Below, in pieces: positions 26,118-34,942 of a stretch of DNA of 64,000 nucleotides. Every line of letters begins with the position of its first letter. The stretch's first letter is position 1. Origin of the DNA: Myroides sp. N17-2 (GTDB taxonomy: Bacteria; Bacteroidota; Bacteroidia; Flavobacteriales; Flavobacteriaceae); the NCBI RefSeq assembly GCF_002286775.1, contig NZ_NSGJ01000009.1:62001-126000 (forward strand), read 5' to 3'. The position numbers were made by a program, and so were the translations under genes. Below the pieces are notes generated by a model, which was given only the letters and a program-made list of their open reading frames with translations, searched no databases and was not told the origin of the DNA.

Positions 26118-26909
26118 ATGACTAAAGAAGGAAAGTTTGCCGATGTACCACTTCGCGTCAAAACGTGGGGTTATATCATTGTGGTATTTGCCATAGCCTT
26201 ATTGCATCCGATTAATCTGCTTATTTTCACACTCTTCTTACTCTATTGGGGTCAACGAGAACTCTATACTATCGCTATCCCTATAGGAAAACTAAAAAGT
26301 ATCTTCTCTATTCTGACGACTGTTATCATCGCGCTGAGTCTTTATAAATTACCTATTCAGGAGCATCTATTAACAGTACTTGGATTGTGTATGATCATGT
26401 ATTCTTTTATATATCTTAAGTATAGACAGTATCTGTTTTATCTAGTAATAATGACGCTATACCTGCTGTCAATCTCTATCTTATTTTATATAGGCATACA
26501 AGCACAAGGGTATAAATACCTCATCTTATTAGTAGTCCCTATGGAACTAAATGATGTGAGTCAGTATTTGTCAGGCAAACTATTTGGCAAGACTAAAATA
26601 ACCCCTAATATCAGCCCTAATAAGACAGTAGAAGGCGTTATAGGTGGAGTGGTGATGACGACTATTATCTTTAATCTGATGTACTACTTACTATTTAGTG
26701 AAGCCATAACAACCAAGACAATACTACTTGCCATGGCACTTAGTCTACTTGGTTTCTTAGGCGATCTAACGTTCTCCTTAGTCAAGCGAAGAGCTAATGT
26801 AAAAGATACAGGCACCTTACTTCCCGGACACGGAGGTTTATTAGATCGAGTAGATAGTCTACTTTACACCACACCCCTATTTTATATAACACTAATATGG
26901 CTGAAGTAA
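26118..26909 (+). CDS. Phosphatidate cytidylyltransferase (CdsA family), YnbB-like
   Basis: Makes CDP-diacylglycerol from phosphatidate and CTP in the membrane. The 263-residue protein has several hydrophobic helices. The CdsA signature is intact at about 220-247: SLVKRRANVKDTGTLLPGHG, then GLLDRVDS. A second conserved part, LSGKLFGKTKITPNISPNKTVEG, is also present. The start codon follows the stop of the previous gene immediately, and the next gene overlaps its end by 13 bp, so translation is coupled. A second cdsA for general lipid synthesis is expected elsewhere; this one probably feeds the adjacent YnbA-like transferase. Confidence 0.9.
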   Translation: MTKEGKFADVPLRVKTWGYIIVVFAIALLHPINLLIFTLFLLYWGQRELYTIAIPIGKLKSIFSILTTVIIALSLYKLPIQEHLLTVLGLCMIMYSFIYLKYRQYLFYLVIMTLYLLSISILFYIGIQAQGYKYLILLVVPMELNDVSQYLSGKLFGKTKITPNISPNKTVEGVIGGVVMTTIIFNLMYYLLFSEAITTKTILLAMALSLLGFLGDLTFSLVKRRANVKDTGTLLPGHGGLLDRVDSLLYTTPLFYITLIWLK

Positions 26910-27931
26910 AACCTTATAATCGCGTAGCAGTATTCTCAGGTGGCGGAAGTCGTTTTGTGATGTACTGTGGTATGTATGTCGCGATGGTAGAGCATAACAT
27001 CCGTCCTGACTTAATCATCTCTACTTGTGGAGCGAGTATCTCTGTCTCTATTATCCGAAGTTTTAATACTCCGGAGGCGATAAGAGAATACCTTGTATCA
27101 GACGAGTTTCTTACAGCAGCAATGAATACATTCTTGACTAATCAAACTCGCTTAGACCGTCTGCCATACTACTGTATCAAACACAGTAAGAAGAAAGAGA
27201 ACGCTCCTTACCTACTTGACTTGTTTAGCAAGTACTTTGTAGATCAACCACAGAATCTAGACAGTAAGTTTCCGTCGCTTATAAAGGCACTACCTGAATC
27301 TCCTGATATGATCACGATAGGTTCGGAAATATGTTATACTCCGGATAAGACAGGCAAAAAGAGAAATGGAGAGAAAGCTTTTAGAAAAGCACTTATTCCC
27401 TTAGGACAAGTACCTGTAGCATATTTAAATCAGTATATCGACACCTATAAAGAGGATGCAAATAGCGCTGTAGCCCCTGACACTTCCTTATTACTAGATG
27501 TAGAACCTTTAAGAGCGATGCGTATTAGTACATCAGATATGTTCTATATGGCACCTGCTTTTTATAAAGAGAAGCACTATCTAGGTGGAGCGATAGACTT
27601 AATCCCAACAGAACTAGCCTCTACATTAGGTAACGAGTTATGGATAGAACACAAGGCTCCATACTCAGCTATGGAAGAGGGGTTAGTAAGAGCAGTATTT
27701 GGATATAGTGGTAATGCACGATTAAACACAGCGGCTACTGTGACGGCAAATAGACTAGATACTAGTGATATGAGAAGTAAGCTTGCAGGAGGTTATTTAA
27801 GTCGCAAGATTAATTGGAGAAAGTTTGCCTTAGAGATACAGCTTCCCGTGTCTAAAGAAGACTGTAAAACACAGATATTAAGACAATTTGACTACGGCTA
27901 TCAAGTAGTCTTAAATGCTTTAAAACAATGA
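26897..27931 (+). CDS. Patatin-like phospholipase family protein
   Basis: 344 residues. The oxyanion loop GGGSR (15-19) and nucleophile elbow CGASISV (Ser47) are those of patatin-type lipid acyl hydrolases, although the elbow reads G-x-S-x-S rather than G-x-S-x-G. The usual catalytic Asp of the D-G-G/A motif is not found: the matching place around 228-237 reads YLGGAIDLIP. Asp234 may substitute, or the enzyme may be altered or inactive. No signal peptide. It overlaps the CdsA-like gene by 13 bp and the SDR gene by 4 bp, so it belongs firmly to the lipid cluster. E. coli ynbABCD lacks this gene. Confidence 0.8.
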   Translation: MAEVKPYNRVAVFSGGGSRFVMYCGMYVAMVEHNIRPDLIISTCGASISVSIIRSFNTPEAIREYLVSDEFLTAAMNTFLTNQTRLDRLPYYCIKHSKKKENAPYLLDLFSKYFVDQPQNLDSKFPSLIKALPESPDMITIGSEICYTPDKTGKKRNGEKAFRKALIPLGQVPVAYLNQYIDTYKEDANSAVAPDTSLLLDVEPLRAMRISTSDMFYMAPAFYKEKHYLGGAIDLIPTELASTLGNELWIEHKAPYSAMEEGLVRAVFGYSGNARLNTAATVTANRLDTSDMRSKLAGGYLSRKINWRKFALEIQLPVSKEDCKTQILRQFDYGYQVVLNALKQ

Positions 27932-28683
27932 AAACAGTATTTATAACAGGTGGTACATCAGGTATAGGATGGGCATTAGCACAGCGTTACTTACAGGAAG
28001 GTTATCGTGTAGGGATAGGCAGTCGTATGCCATATAAAGAGGATCATCACTTTAATACCTACGCCAACTTATCTGTATATACAGTAGATGCCACTGACTT
28101 TATCAGTTTATATGAAGCTGCCCGAGAGTTCAGTCAAGGACAATTAGATCTCTTCATCGCCGCGGCGGGTAACTATACTGACAGTGCATTAGAGACTATC
28201 TCTTGGCAAGAAACAAATGCAATGATAGATAACAATATCAAAGCTACGCTTAACTCGCTAGAAGTAGCAAGAGAATTAATGAAGAATAAAGGAGGGAAAG
28301 TAGTGTGCATTGCTTCTATTTCGACCTTTTTAGACTATACAGAAGCTACGATATACACCCGATGTAAGCAAGCCGTAGTAGCTGTAGCTAAAGCATATCA
28401 ACGCGCTTATAGAGACAAAGGAATACATATAGTCACTGTACATCCCGGTTATGTCGCTACTCCTCGATTATTAGCTCTTAACAAAGATGACTTATCTAAA
28501 AAGCAATATGTAATCAGTCCAAGTGAGGCGGCTGATATTATCTATACTGACCTCGCTAAAGGCAAACAACTTATCGTATTCCCTAAGAATATGTACAGAC
28601 TTATCCGCTTCTTGCAAATCTTGCCAAAGGGACTACTACAACGTATTATGCATAAAAAAGCAAAATGGCAGAAGAACAAATAA
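27928..28683 (+). CDS. Short-chain dehydrogenase/reductase (SDR)
   Basis: 251 residues, classical SDR. The NAD(P)-binding motif TGGTSGIG is at 7-14, the NAG-like strand reads AAAGNYT near 79, the catalytic Ser is in CIASIS near 130-132, and Tyr143/Lys147 form the YTRCK motif. HPGYVATP follows. It would reduce or oxidise a keto/hydroxy group; in this context that could be on a lipid head group or acyl chain, which is inference. It starts in an ATGA overlap with the patatin gene and overlaps the next gene by 19 bp. Confidence 0.9.
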   Translation: MKTVFITGGTSGIGWALAQRYLQEGYRVGIGSRMPYKEDHHFNTYANLSVYTVDATDFISLYEAAREFSQGQLDLFIAAAGNYTDSALETISWQETNAMIDNNIKATLNSLEVARELMKNKGGKVVCIASISTFLDYTEATIYTRCKQAVVAVAKAYQRAYRDKGIHIVTVHPGYVATPRLLALNKDDLSKKQYVISPSEAADIIYTDLAKGKQLIVFPKNMYRLIRFLQILPKGLLQRIMHKKAKWQKNK

Positions 28684-29954
28684 CCCCCACTTTTAAACAA
28701 CGTACTACCTCGATGATACTATGTTATATAGTATTTATCACCGCTTATATGACTGCCCAATACTATGCTGTATTCCGAGCATTAGATTGGTCATGTGTGC
28801 TGCCGATAGATAAGCACATCCCTTTTGTAGAGTGGATGATTATCCCTTATGCCACTAGCGCACCATTCTTTTTATTGGTGTTTTATTGGGTCGACACCAT
28901 GGAGCAACTAAGAGTACTTACCAAGAGAATGCTACTCGTTACACTAGTTGCCTTTATTGGGTTTATAGCCTTTCCTATACAGTTTACACTTGATAGACCT
29001 CCACATACGATTGGAATATTTGATGTGTTCTTTGATTTTATCAGTGCTTGGGATACTCATTATAATCAGGCTCCCTCTCTACACGTAGCCTATGCTGTAA
29101 TCTTTATGACAGTAGTAGAACAGACTACCCGATTCAGCAATTTTACAAAGGTGCTACTGTATCTATGGTTAACTTTAGTTGCGCTATCTACGGTATTTGT
29201 CTATCAACATCACAGTATCGATGTACTTACAGCTGTGATAGTATGCTTGCTCATTTTCTTTTTTGTGCCTAACAAAGAGAATAGACTGTATCTCAATATC
29301 AAAAAGGGATTAGTATACTTTATCCTAGCTTCATTATTCATCCTGATTGCGTTTATTTGGTTTAATCCCTTTACGGCAATTCTACTGTGGATAAGTTTTA
29401 ACCTCATTTACATAGGCAAAGCATATATCCAAAACAACGTTTACTTCATCAAGAATAAAGAGGGTAAAATAGCTTGGTGGAAATACATCTTATTATTTCC
29501 TTACCTACTGACGTATGTTATACTAAGAAAGTTGAATCGACGTTATAATCCTGTTCCTTTTGCTGAAATGCTACCTCAACTATATATCGGGGCATTACTG
29601 TCTACTGAGGAGGCTAAAAAACACTTGGCACAAGACAAGAATATCATCGTTTATGACCTGTCTGCAGAAATGACAGAGAATACCTATATACGAAGTCAGG
29701 CTACCTATTATTTCTTTCCCTTGCTAGACATCGGACAGGCAAATGAGGAGTACTTAGCTCAAATAGTACAACATATTATCACTACTTATAATACAAGAAA
29801 TACAGATACCTTAATCTATATACACTGTGCGATGGGGCTGTCTAGAAGTATGGCTGTATCTGCATTAGTTTACTCACAATGTGCACAGTGCACTAAAAAA
29901 GAAGCACAGATATATATACAATCTATTAATCAAAATGCTATCTTTAAACTATAA
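28665..29954 (+). CDS. PAP2/dual-specificity phosphatase fusion, YnbD-like
   Basis: 429 residues. The N-terminal 200 residues are a multi-helix PAP2-type lipid phosphatase: QAPSLHVAY (137-140 as PSLH) and VYQHHSIDV (His183, Asp186) match the second and third phosphatase motifs. More membrane helices follow at about 215-260 and 275-288. The C-terminal 130 residues are a soluble protein-tyrosine/dual-specificity phosphatase domain with the P-loop HCAMGLSRS (Cys388, Arg394). This two-phosphatase fusion is the hallmark of E. coli YnbD. It probably dephosphorylates a phospholipid intermediate made by the cluster. Confidence 0.88.
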   Translation: MAEEQITPTFKQRTTSMILCYIVFITAYMTAQYYAVFRALDWSCVLPIDKHIPFVEWMIIPYATSAPFFLLVFYWVDTMEQLRVLTKRMLLVTLVAFIGFIAFPIQFTLDRPPHTIGIFDVFFDFISAWDTHYNQAPSLHVAYAVIFMTVVEQTTRFSNFTKVLLYLWLTLVALSTVFVYQHHSIDVLTAVIVCLLIFFFVPNKENRLYLNIKKGLVYFILASLFILIAFIWFNPFTAILLWISFNLIYIGKAYIQNNVYFIKNKEGKIAWWKYILLFPYLLTYVILRKLNRRYNPVPFAEMLPQLYIGALLSTEEAKKHLAQDKNIIVYDLSAEMTENTYIRSQATYYFFPLLDIGQANEEYLAQIVQHIITTYNTRNTDTLIYIHCAMGLSRSMAVSALVYSQCAQCTKKEAQIYIQSINQNAIFKL

Positions 29955-29981
29955 TAAATTGCTATAAAACAAAAAACACCT

Positions 29982-31688
29982 ATGATAGAAGGAACATTCA
30001 CTAGCTTTGATGATGCGTCAATATTTTATCGAGCTTGGAATTACAAAGAAGGACAGAAGACGATAATTGTCCTTCACCGCGGTCACGAACACTCAGCGCG
30101 TTTAGCTGAGTTTGCTCAGAGTGCACCATTTGCTAATTACAACGTATTTAGTTTTGACTTTAGAGGACACGGATACACCAAGCAAGAGGTATCGCCTAAC
30201 TTTATGGATTACGTCCGTGACTTAGATGCCTTTGCACATTATCTAAACGATAAATACCAAATACACTATCACGATACGTTCGTCGTAGCTAATAGTATCG
30301 CAGGTGTGATCCTAAGTGCTTGGGTACACGATTTTGCTATTCCTATCGCAGGTATGGCGTTATTAGCCCCTGCTTTTGAGATTAAACTATATGTGCCTTT
30401 TGCAAAAGAAATGATTGCACTAGGAACGAAGTTAAAACCCGAGATGATCGTTACAAGCTATGTCAAATCTAAAGTGCTAACACACGAGAAAGATCAGCAA
30501 GTAGCTTATGATAGTGATCCGTTAATTACCAAGTCTATTAATGGGCGTATGCTTGTTGATCTTCTTGATGCAGGAAAGCGTATCGTAGAGGATGCTTCAG
30601 CGATCACTATCCCAACTATCTTATTTGCCGCTGAGAAAGACTATGTTGTGAAAAACAAAACGCAACAGCGCTTTTTCCATAATCTAAGCAGTGATTTGAG
30701 AGAGTTCAAAATGCTTAAAGGTAGCTTCCACGGTATTCTATTTGAGAAAGGACGTGAACAAGTTTACCGAGATATTGCCAAGTTTATGAATAAGAGTTTC
30801 ACTGCTCCTAAGGTCAAAATAAACTTAAAAGCAGATAAGTTTACCACTGACGAATATTATAAAATGATGTTTGGACTATACCCTACTGTCGAACTTCTAT
30901 CGTATAAGATACAGAAGAGTCTATTAGGTATTATCGGTCCTCTATCTGAAGGAATGCGTCTAGGTCTGTTATATGGCTTTGACTCGGGGATATCTCTTGA
31001 CTATGTTTATAAGAATACCCCACAAGGTAGACTAGGCTTTGGTAAGATGATGGATAAGAACTATCTAAATGCTATAGGATGGGCAGGTATACGCCAACGA
31101 AAAGTACATTTATTACAGCAGATAGACAAACAGATACTATTACTACAAGAGCAAGGACTACCTATCAGAATATTAGACGTAGCAGGTGGTACAGGTAACT
31201 ATCTATTTGATATAAAAGCTAAGTATCCCGATGCAGAGATAGTGATTAACGACTTTAAACGCTCTAATATTGAGGTCGGTGAAGCGTATATTAAAGAGCA
31301 TAATCTTACAGGTATTCGCTTTACTAACTATGATTGTTTTGACCCGAATACGTATCCACTATTCAACTTCGAACCGAATATCACAATTATCTCTGGTATC
31401 TTCGAATTATTTGAAGACAATGATATGATCTGTAACACCATTAAGGGAATCAGCTCTATAGCAATGAATAACAGTAGCATCGTCTATACAGGACAGCCTT
31501 GGCATCCTCAACTTAAGACGATTGCCTTTGTTCTAAAGAGTCACAGAGATACTGATTGGGTGATGCGTCGTCGCTCTCAGTATGAGTTAGATAAACTATT
31601 TGCTTACAATAGCGTATTTAAACAAAATATGCTAATCGACAACTATGGTATCTTTACTGTATCAGTCGCTAAGATCGTTAAGTCATAA
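29982..31688 (+). CDS. Alpha/beta hydrolase-methyltransferase fusion, YnbC-like
   Basis: 568 residues with two enzymes. Residues 1-275 are an alpha/beta hydrolase of the serine aminopeptidase/monoacylglycerol lipase type. Candidate triad: Ser105 (VVANSIAGV, a non-standard elbow), Asp220 (AAEKDYVV) and His250 (GSFHGI). Residues 365-568 are a class I SAM-dependent methyltransferase, with motif I DVAGGTGNYLFDI at about 399-411 and the acidic NDFKRSN that follows. From memory E. coli YnbC has the same fusion. It is the last gene of the cluster, 27 bp after the phosphatase, and is followed by a terminator. Substrates are unknown, but lipid or head-group modification fits. Confidence 0.88.
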   Translation: MIEGTFTSFDDASIFYRAWNYKEGQKTIIVLHRGHEHSARLAEFAQSAPFANYNVFSFDFRGHGYTKQEVSPNFMDYVRDLDAFAHYLNDKYQIHYHDTFVVANSIAGVILSAWVHDFAIPIAGMALLAPAFEIKLYVPFAKEMIALGTKLKPEMIVTSYVKSKVLTHEKDQQVAYDSDPLITKSINGRMLVDLLDAGKRIVEDASAITIPTILFAAEKDYVVKNKTQQRFFHNLSSDLREFKMLKGSFHGILFEKGREQVYRDIAKFMNKSFTAPKVKINLKADKFTTDEYYKMMFGLYPTVELLSYKIQKSLLGIIGPLSEGMRLGLLYGFDSGISLDYVYKNTPQGRLGFGKMMDKNYLNAIGWAGIRQRKVHLLQQIDKQILLLQEQGLPIRILDVAGGTGNYLFDIKAKYPDAEIVINDFKRSNIEVGEAYIKEHNLTGIRFTNYDCFDPNTYPLFNFEPNITIISGIFELFEDNDMICNTIKGISSIAMNNSSIVYTGQPWHPQLKTIAFVLKSHRDTDWVMRRRSQYELDKLFAYNSVFKQNMLIDNYGIFTVSVAKIVKS

Positions 31689-31700
31689 ATAACATAAAAG

Positions 31701-31731
31701 CAAAAAGCCCTCATCTCTGAGGGCTTCTTTA
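31701..31731 (+). terminator. Terminator of the lipid cluster
   Basis: Perfect stem AAGCCCTCA / TGAGGGCTT with a TCTC loop and a short T tract, 17 bp after the last stop codon. Confidence 0.88.
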
Positions 31732-31782
31732 TTACCACTCAGATTGCTCCGAGTAGCCTAACGTATTTTTATCAACTCTTTT

Positions 31783-31946
31783 TGTGATGTCCCTTTTTTG
31801 TTTTTTTTGTGATGTTGTGATGTCGTGAAATCGCTGTTTCCTGTTTCCTGTTCCCTTGTTCCCTGTTCCCTGTTCCCTGTTTCCTGTTTCCTGTTCCCTT
31901 GTTTCCCTGTTCACTGTCCCTTGTTTCCCTGTTCCCTGTCCCTTGT
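31783..31946. repeat. 8-bp and 7-bp short tandem repeat array
   Basis: From 31783 to 31830 come TTTTTGTGATGTTGTGATGT-type units of 8 bp. From about 31837 to 31946 a heptamer array runs, mixing CTGTTTC, CTGTTCC and CTTGTTC units. It ends exactly at the DUF5694 stop codon. A frame across it codes a low-complexity 'GNREQGTGNREQ' peptide that is not credible as a protein. Confidence 0.88.
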
Positions 31947-32771
31947 TTACTTAAACTTTTTTAAATAATCTAACGTATTCACTAGTTCATATTTAGGACT
32001 GCGCTCTAACCACATATTAAAGAAAGCTGTATGAGATGACCCCATTAAGATAAATACTCTATCGTTCTCTGTTAATGGTATCTGATTTAAGTTAGAGTAC
32101 ATAATCAGGTTTCTGTGATAGTACTTAGCCGTCTCATCTGCTCCTTCAGATTTACCAGGAGAAGATACGTGAGTCAGCATATCCGCATTTAGATTGATAT
32201 AGGCATCTAATGATTTCTTTGTATTGGTGTTATATAGCATTTTTCTTACATCCCCTGCTTCATCACTAGCTCTTAATTGTCTTAACACAACATTCATATA
32301 ATCCTCATATATTGCTTTGTCATTATACTCAGGGATATTCTTATTCACCATATAGTTATATCCTTTGCTATAATCTATACCGTATAATTTCTTCACTCCT
32401 GCTAATCTCCCTAATTCGAATCCCAACAAGTGAACTTCATTAGGATCAACTATTTTTATATTAGGGTCTTTTAGATAAGCTTGATATAGTGCATTTAAAG
32501 TTTCCATCGTATTCGCTTTTTGCTCTAATACGATTACTGTAGGTTTAAACTCCGCTATCGCTTTTGCCACTTCGTGAACCATTGCCTTATTCTTAGCGTT
32601 GTTCTCATCGAACTCTGTCTTATTGGTATCCGAGGTATATCCCATATGGAACGTTCCCATATTAAGCACAGGGATACGCTTATTTAATCTTAAGTCCTCG
32701 TTTATTTGAGCATTGGCAATTTGCCCTCCCATTAAACACATTGCAAGTAAGCTGAATAATTTAGTTTTCAT
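31947..32771 (-). CDS. DUF5694 domain protein, exported
   Basis: 274 residues with a signal peptide at 1-21 (ending GQIANAQ). The core begins with VLNMGTFHMGYTSDTNKTEF, where G-T-F-H is the conserved start of this family, related to the TraB/Tiki-type fold. EFKPTVIVLEQ and VFILMGSSHTAFFNMWLE carry further conserved Glu and His positions, suggesting a metal site and possible hydrolase activity. The role is unknown. The start codon is preceded within 30 bp by the CATCACAAAAAAACAAA element shared by several genes, and the stop codon is followed at once by the heptamer array. Confidence 0.82.
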   Translation of the reverse strand: MKTKLFSLLAMCLMGGQIANAQINEDLRLNKRIPVLNMGTFHMGYTSDTNKTEFDENNAKNKAMVHEVAKAIAEFKPTVIVLEQKANTMETLNALYQAYLKDPNIKIVDPNEVHLLGFELGRLAGVKKLYGIDYSKGYNYMVNKNIPEYNDKAIYEDYMNVVLRQLRASDEAGDVRKMLYNTNTKKSLDAYINLNADMLTHVSSPGKSEGADETAKYYHRNLIMYSNLNQIPLTENDRVFILMGSSHTAFFNMWLERSPKYELVNTLDYLKKFK

Positions 32772-32774
32772 AAT

Positions 32775-32800
32775 TGGTTTGTTTTTTTGTGATGTTGTTT
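32775..32800 (-). repeat. A-rich repeat element in the 5' leader of the DUF5694 gene
   Basis: On the minus strand AACATCACAAAAAAACAAAC lies 8 bp upstream of the ATG. The same core precedes the ilvB, ilvC and NTF2-like start codons. Confidence 0.7.
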
Positions 32801-32850
32801 TGATTACAGGACAAAGATGCGGTACTTCATACTTACTCTTTTTTCTTTTT

Positions 32851-32885
32851 CGACCAACACCTTATTTTATCCGACCAACACCCTT
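32851..32885 (+). promoter_or_regulatory. Candidate LytTR-binding direct repeats
   Basis: CGACCAACACCTT (32851-32863) and CGACCAACACCCTT (32872-32885) are direct repeats 21 bp apart, i.e. two helical turns. This is the usual spacing of half-sites for LytTR-type response regulators. They lie 44-78 bp upstream of the histidine kinase gene start, so the downstream regulator probably controls its own operon. Confidence 0.6.
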
Positions 32886-32928
32886 TAATAGAAAGCGAAG
32901 TTTTAATAGCTTTACAAAAACATTATTT

Positions 32929-33969
32929 ATGAAGCCTATAGAAGTATTATCAACAAAAGAAGAAGTGCGTTTACACGCATTCCTATGGTTATTCTTAATC
33001 TATGCACGCTATGTTCACTTAGATTATAATGCTCCTTATTTGGTAACGTTTACAGACTTTTCTTTATTTAACAACACCTTTGTGATAATCTTTGTCACTG
33101 TCTTTTACTTCCATTATCTGTGTATTATGCCTAGAGTAATGCAGAAGTTCACGTGGAAAAGAGTGTTTTTAGGATTACTAGCCGCTTATGTATTCTTTAC
33201 GCTAATAAGAGCTATAATAGAACAAGTAATCACAGTATGGATATGGGGGCTTCAAAACTATTTCCCAGGTACACCAGCGTGGTTTTATATAACTGATAAT
33301 ATCTACTTTAGTATGATACCTATCGCTATGGCTACGATCACCTATATTATCATCCACTTAATACGCAGCTTACAATTAAACAAAATCATACAGGAGCAAA
33401 AGAATGATGCTGAATTGCGTTTCTTAAAATCTCAAATAAACCCTCACTTTATCTTTAATACACTAAATAATATTTACTCGCTAGTCTACCGAAAATCAGA
33501 TAAAGCACTCCCTGCTATAGATAAACTAAGTCAACTAATGCGTTATATGACTTACGAAACAGAACATAATAACGTTGAACTTCAAAAGGAAATCAACTAT
33601 ATCCAAGACTTTATTGACTTAGAGAAAATGCGTATCGCAGGAGAGGTACAACTAAAACTAGCCATTGACATAGAGAATCCCAATCTACTAATTCCTCCTT
33701 TGTTATTACTGCCCTTCATAGAGAATGGCTTTAAACACGGGCTATTAACAGAAACAGAACATCCCTTTACAATACTAATTACACAAAAGGGAAATCGCCT
33801 AGAGTTATATACTCAAAACAAATCAAACAAGTATAATAAAGATAAGACTAGTGGTATCGGTTTGACCAATATCCGCAAGCGATTAGACTTGCAGTTTCCT
33901 ACTAAACACAACTTGACTATTACAGAAGAAGAGAATATCTTTACGTGTAAATTATCGATCGAATTATGA
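32929..33969 (+). CDS. Sensor histidine kinase, LytS/YehU type
   Basis: 346 residues from the ATG at 32929 (MKPIEVLSTKEE); the longer frame runs through the promoter region and the divergent gene start and is rejected. Four membrane segments lie within residues 15-145. The His_kinase domain follows with LKSQINPHFIFNTLNNIYSL (phospho-acceptor His173), then a HATPase region with LLLPFIENGFKHGL (N-box) and SGIGLTNIRKRL (G-box). It senses an unknown signal at the membrane and phosphorylates the LytTR regulator encoded next, whose start codon overlaps its stop (ATGA). Confidence 0.92.
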   Translation: MKPIEVLSTKEEVRLHAFLWLFLIYARYVHLDYNAPYLVTFTDFSLFNNTFVIIFVTVFYFHYLCIMPRVMQKFTWKRVFLGLLAAYVFFTLIRAIIEQVITVWIWGLQNYFPGTPAWFYITDNIYFSMIPIAMATITYIIIHLIRSLQLNKIIQEQKNDAELRFLKSQINPHFIFNTLNNIYSLVYRKSDKALPAIDKLSQLMRYMTYETEHNNVELQKEINYIQDFIDLEKMRIAGEVQLKLAIDIENPNLLIPPLLLLPFIENGFKHGLLTETEHPFTILITQKGNRLELYTQNKSNKYNKDKTSGIGLTNIRKRLDLQFPTKHNLTITEEENIFTCKLSIEL

Positions 33970-34679
33970 AGTCTATCCGATGCTATATCTTAGATGACGA
34001 GCCACTAGCAGTAGCTCTATTAAGTGACTATGTACAGAAGTCTCCCCAGCTAGAGTTAGTAGGTAGTTCTACCTCTGCCCTAACCGCTTTAGCGGATTTA
34101 CAGCAGTTAGAAGTAGACTTGTGCTTTATCGATATACAGATGCCTGAATTGACAGGATTACAGATTATGAACCTACTAGGCAGAAAAACATACTTTATCA
34201 TTACCTCAGCCTATAATCAATACGCCTTAGAGGGCTATGAGCATAATGTCATCGACTATCTCTTAAAGCCTATTACGTATGAGCGATTCTTTAAGAGTAT
34301 ACAAAAAGCAATGCCTATCGTAGAACAAAATAATGTACCACTAACTCCTGCTGTCAAAACAGAGCAAGAGAACCACTTATTCATTAAATCGGATGGCAAG
34401 CACATCAAAGTACTATTTGATGATCTGAAGTACGTAGAAGGGCTAAAAGATTACCTTGTACTTCATCTAAAGAACGAACGTCTTATCACGCTAAGTACAC
34501 TAAAAGAAATGGAAGATAAACTTCCAAACCAACAGTTTATACGCGTACATAAATCATACATTATCAACAAACAACACCTCGACACCATAGAGCGAAATAG
34601 ACTCTACATTGACAAAGCGATTATCCCGATAGGTGATACATATAAAAAGACAGTATTAGGACAGTTACTTAAGGAGTAA
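33966..34679 (+). CDS. LytTR-type response regulator
   Basis: 237 residues. The receiver domain is residues 1-120, with the acidic pair Asp10/Asp11 (ILDDEP), phospho-acceptor Asp56 (CFIDIQMPELTG) and Lys in YLLKPI. The LytTR DNA-binding domain is about 132-237 (HLFIKSDGKHIKVLFDDLKY, then RVHKSYIIN and IPIGDTYK). It overlaps the kinase gene by 4 bp. The candidate target is the direct repeat pair at 32851-32885. Other target genes are not known. A terminator follows 20 bp after the stop. Confidence 0.93.
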   Translation: MKSIRCYILDDEPLAVALLSDYVQKSPQLELVGSSTSALTALADLQQLEVDLCFIDIQMPELTGLQIMNLLGRKTYFIITSAYNQYALEGYEHNVIDYLLKPITYERFFKSIQKAMPIVEQNNVPLTPAVKTEQENHLFIKSDGKHIKVLFDDLKYVEGLKDYLVLHLKNERLITLSTLKEMEDKLPNQQFIRVHKSYIINKQHLDTIERNRLYIDKAIIPIGDTYKKTVLGQLLKE

Positions 34680-34698
34680 CTGCCTCACTACTTCATAC

Positions 34699-34728
34699 AA
34701 AAAAGGCTACATAAACTGTAGCCTTTTT
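34699..34728 (+). terminator. Terminator of the two-component operon
   Basis: Stem AAAAAGGCTAC / GTAGCCTTTTT, with a 7-nt loop. Confidence 0.9.
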
Positions 34729-34942
34729 ACTTTTCTAACACTTTAGTATTAACCATTCTCTCTCAATGAAGGTCAATGTATAACAAAAAATCAACAAAAA
34801 TAAGTTTTGTGCACTTCATCAACTTTTCTTAATATTTAGTTTTTTGACACTTGCAATCTATTAATTATTAACCAATTACAAAACCAGAAAAACTAACCAA
34901 TATCAAAGATTAATATTATTTCTTCTATTTACAACCTTTGAA

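Noticed and set aside
31732..31914. 60-codon minus-strand frame with GNREQGTGNREQ repeats
   Set aside because: The same heptamer array read on the other strand; no start signal or similarity.
31783..31946. Possible CRISPR array
   Set aside because: Units are 7-8 bp without spacers of constant length, and no cas genes are in the window.
32713..32928. N-terminal extension of the sensor kinase frame
   Set aside because: It runs through the promoter region and across the divergent DUF5694 gene start; kinase homology and the first membrane helix begin after the ATG at 32929.
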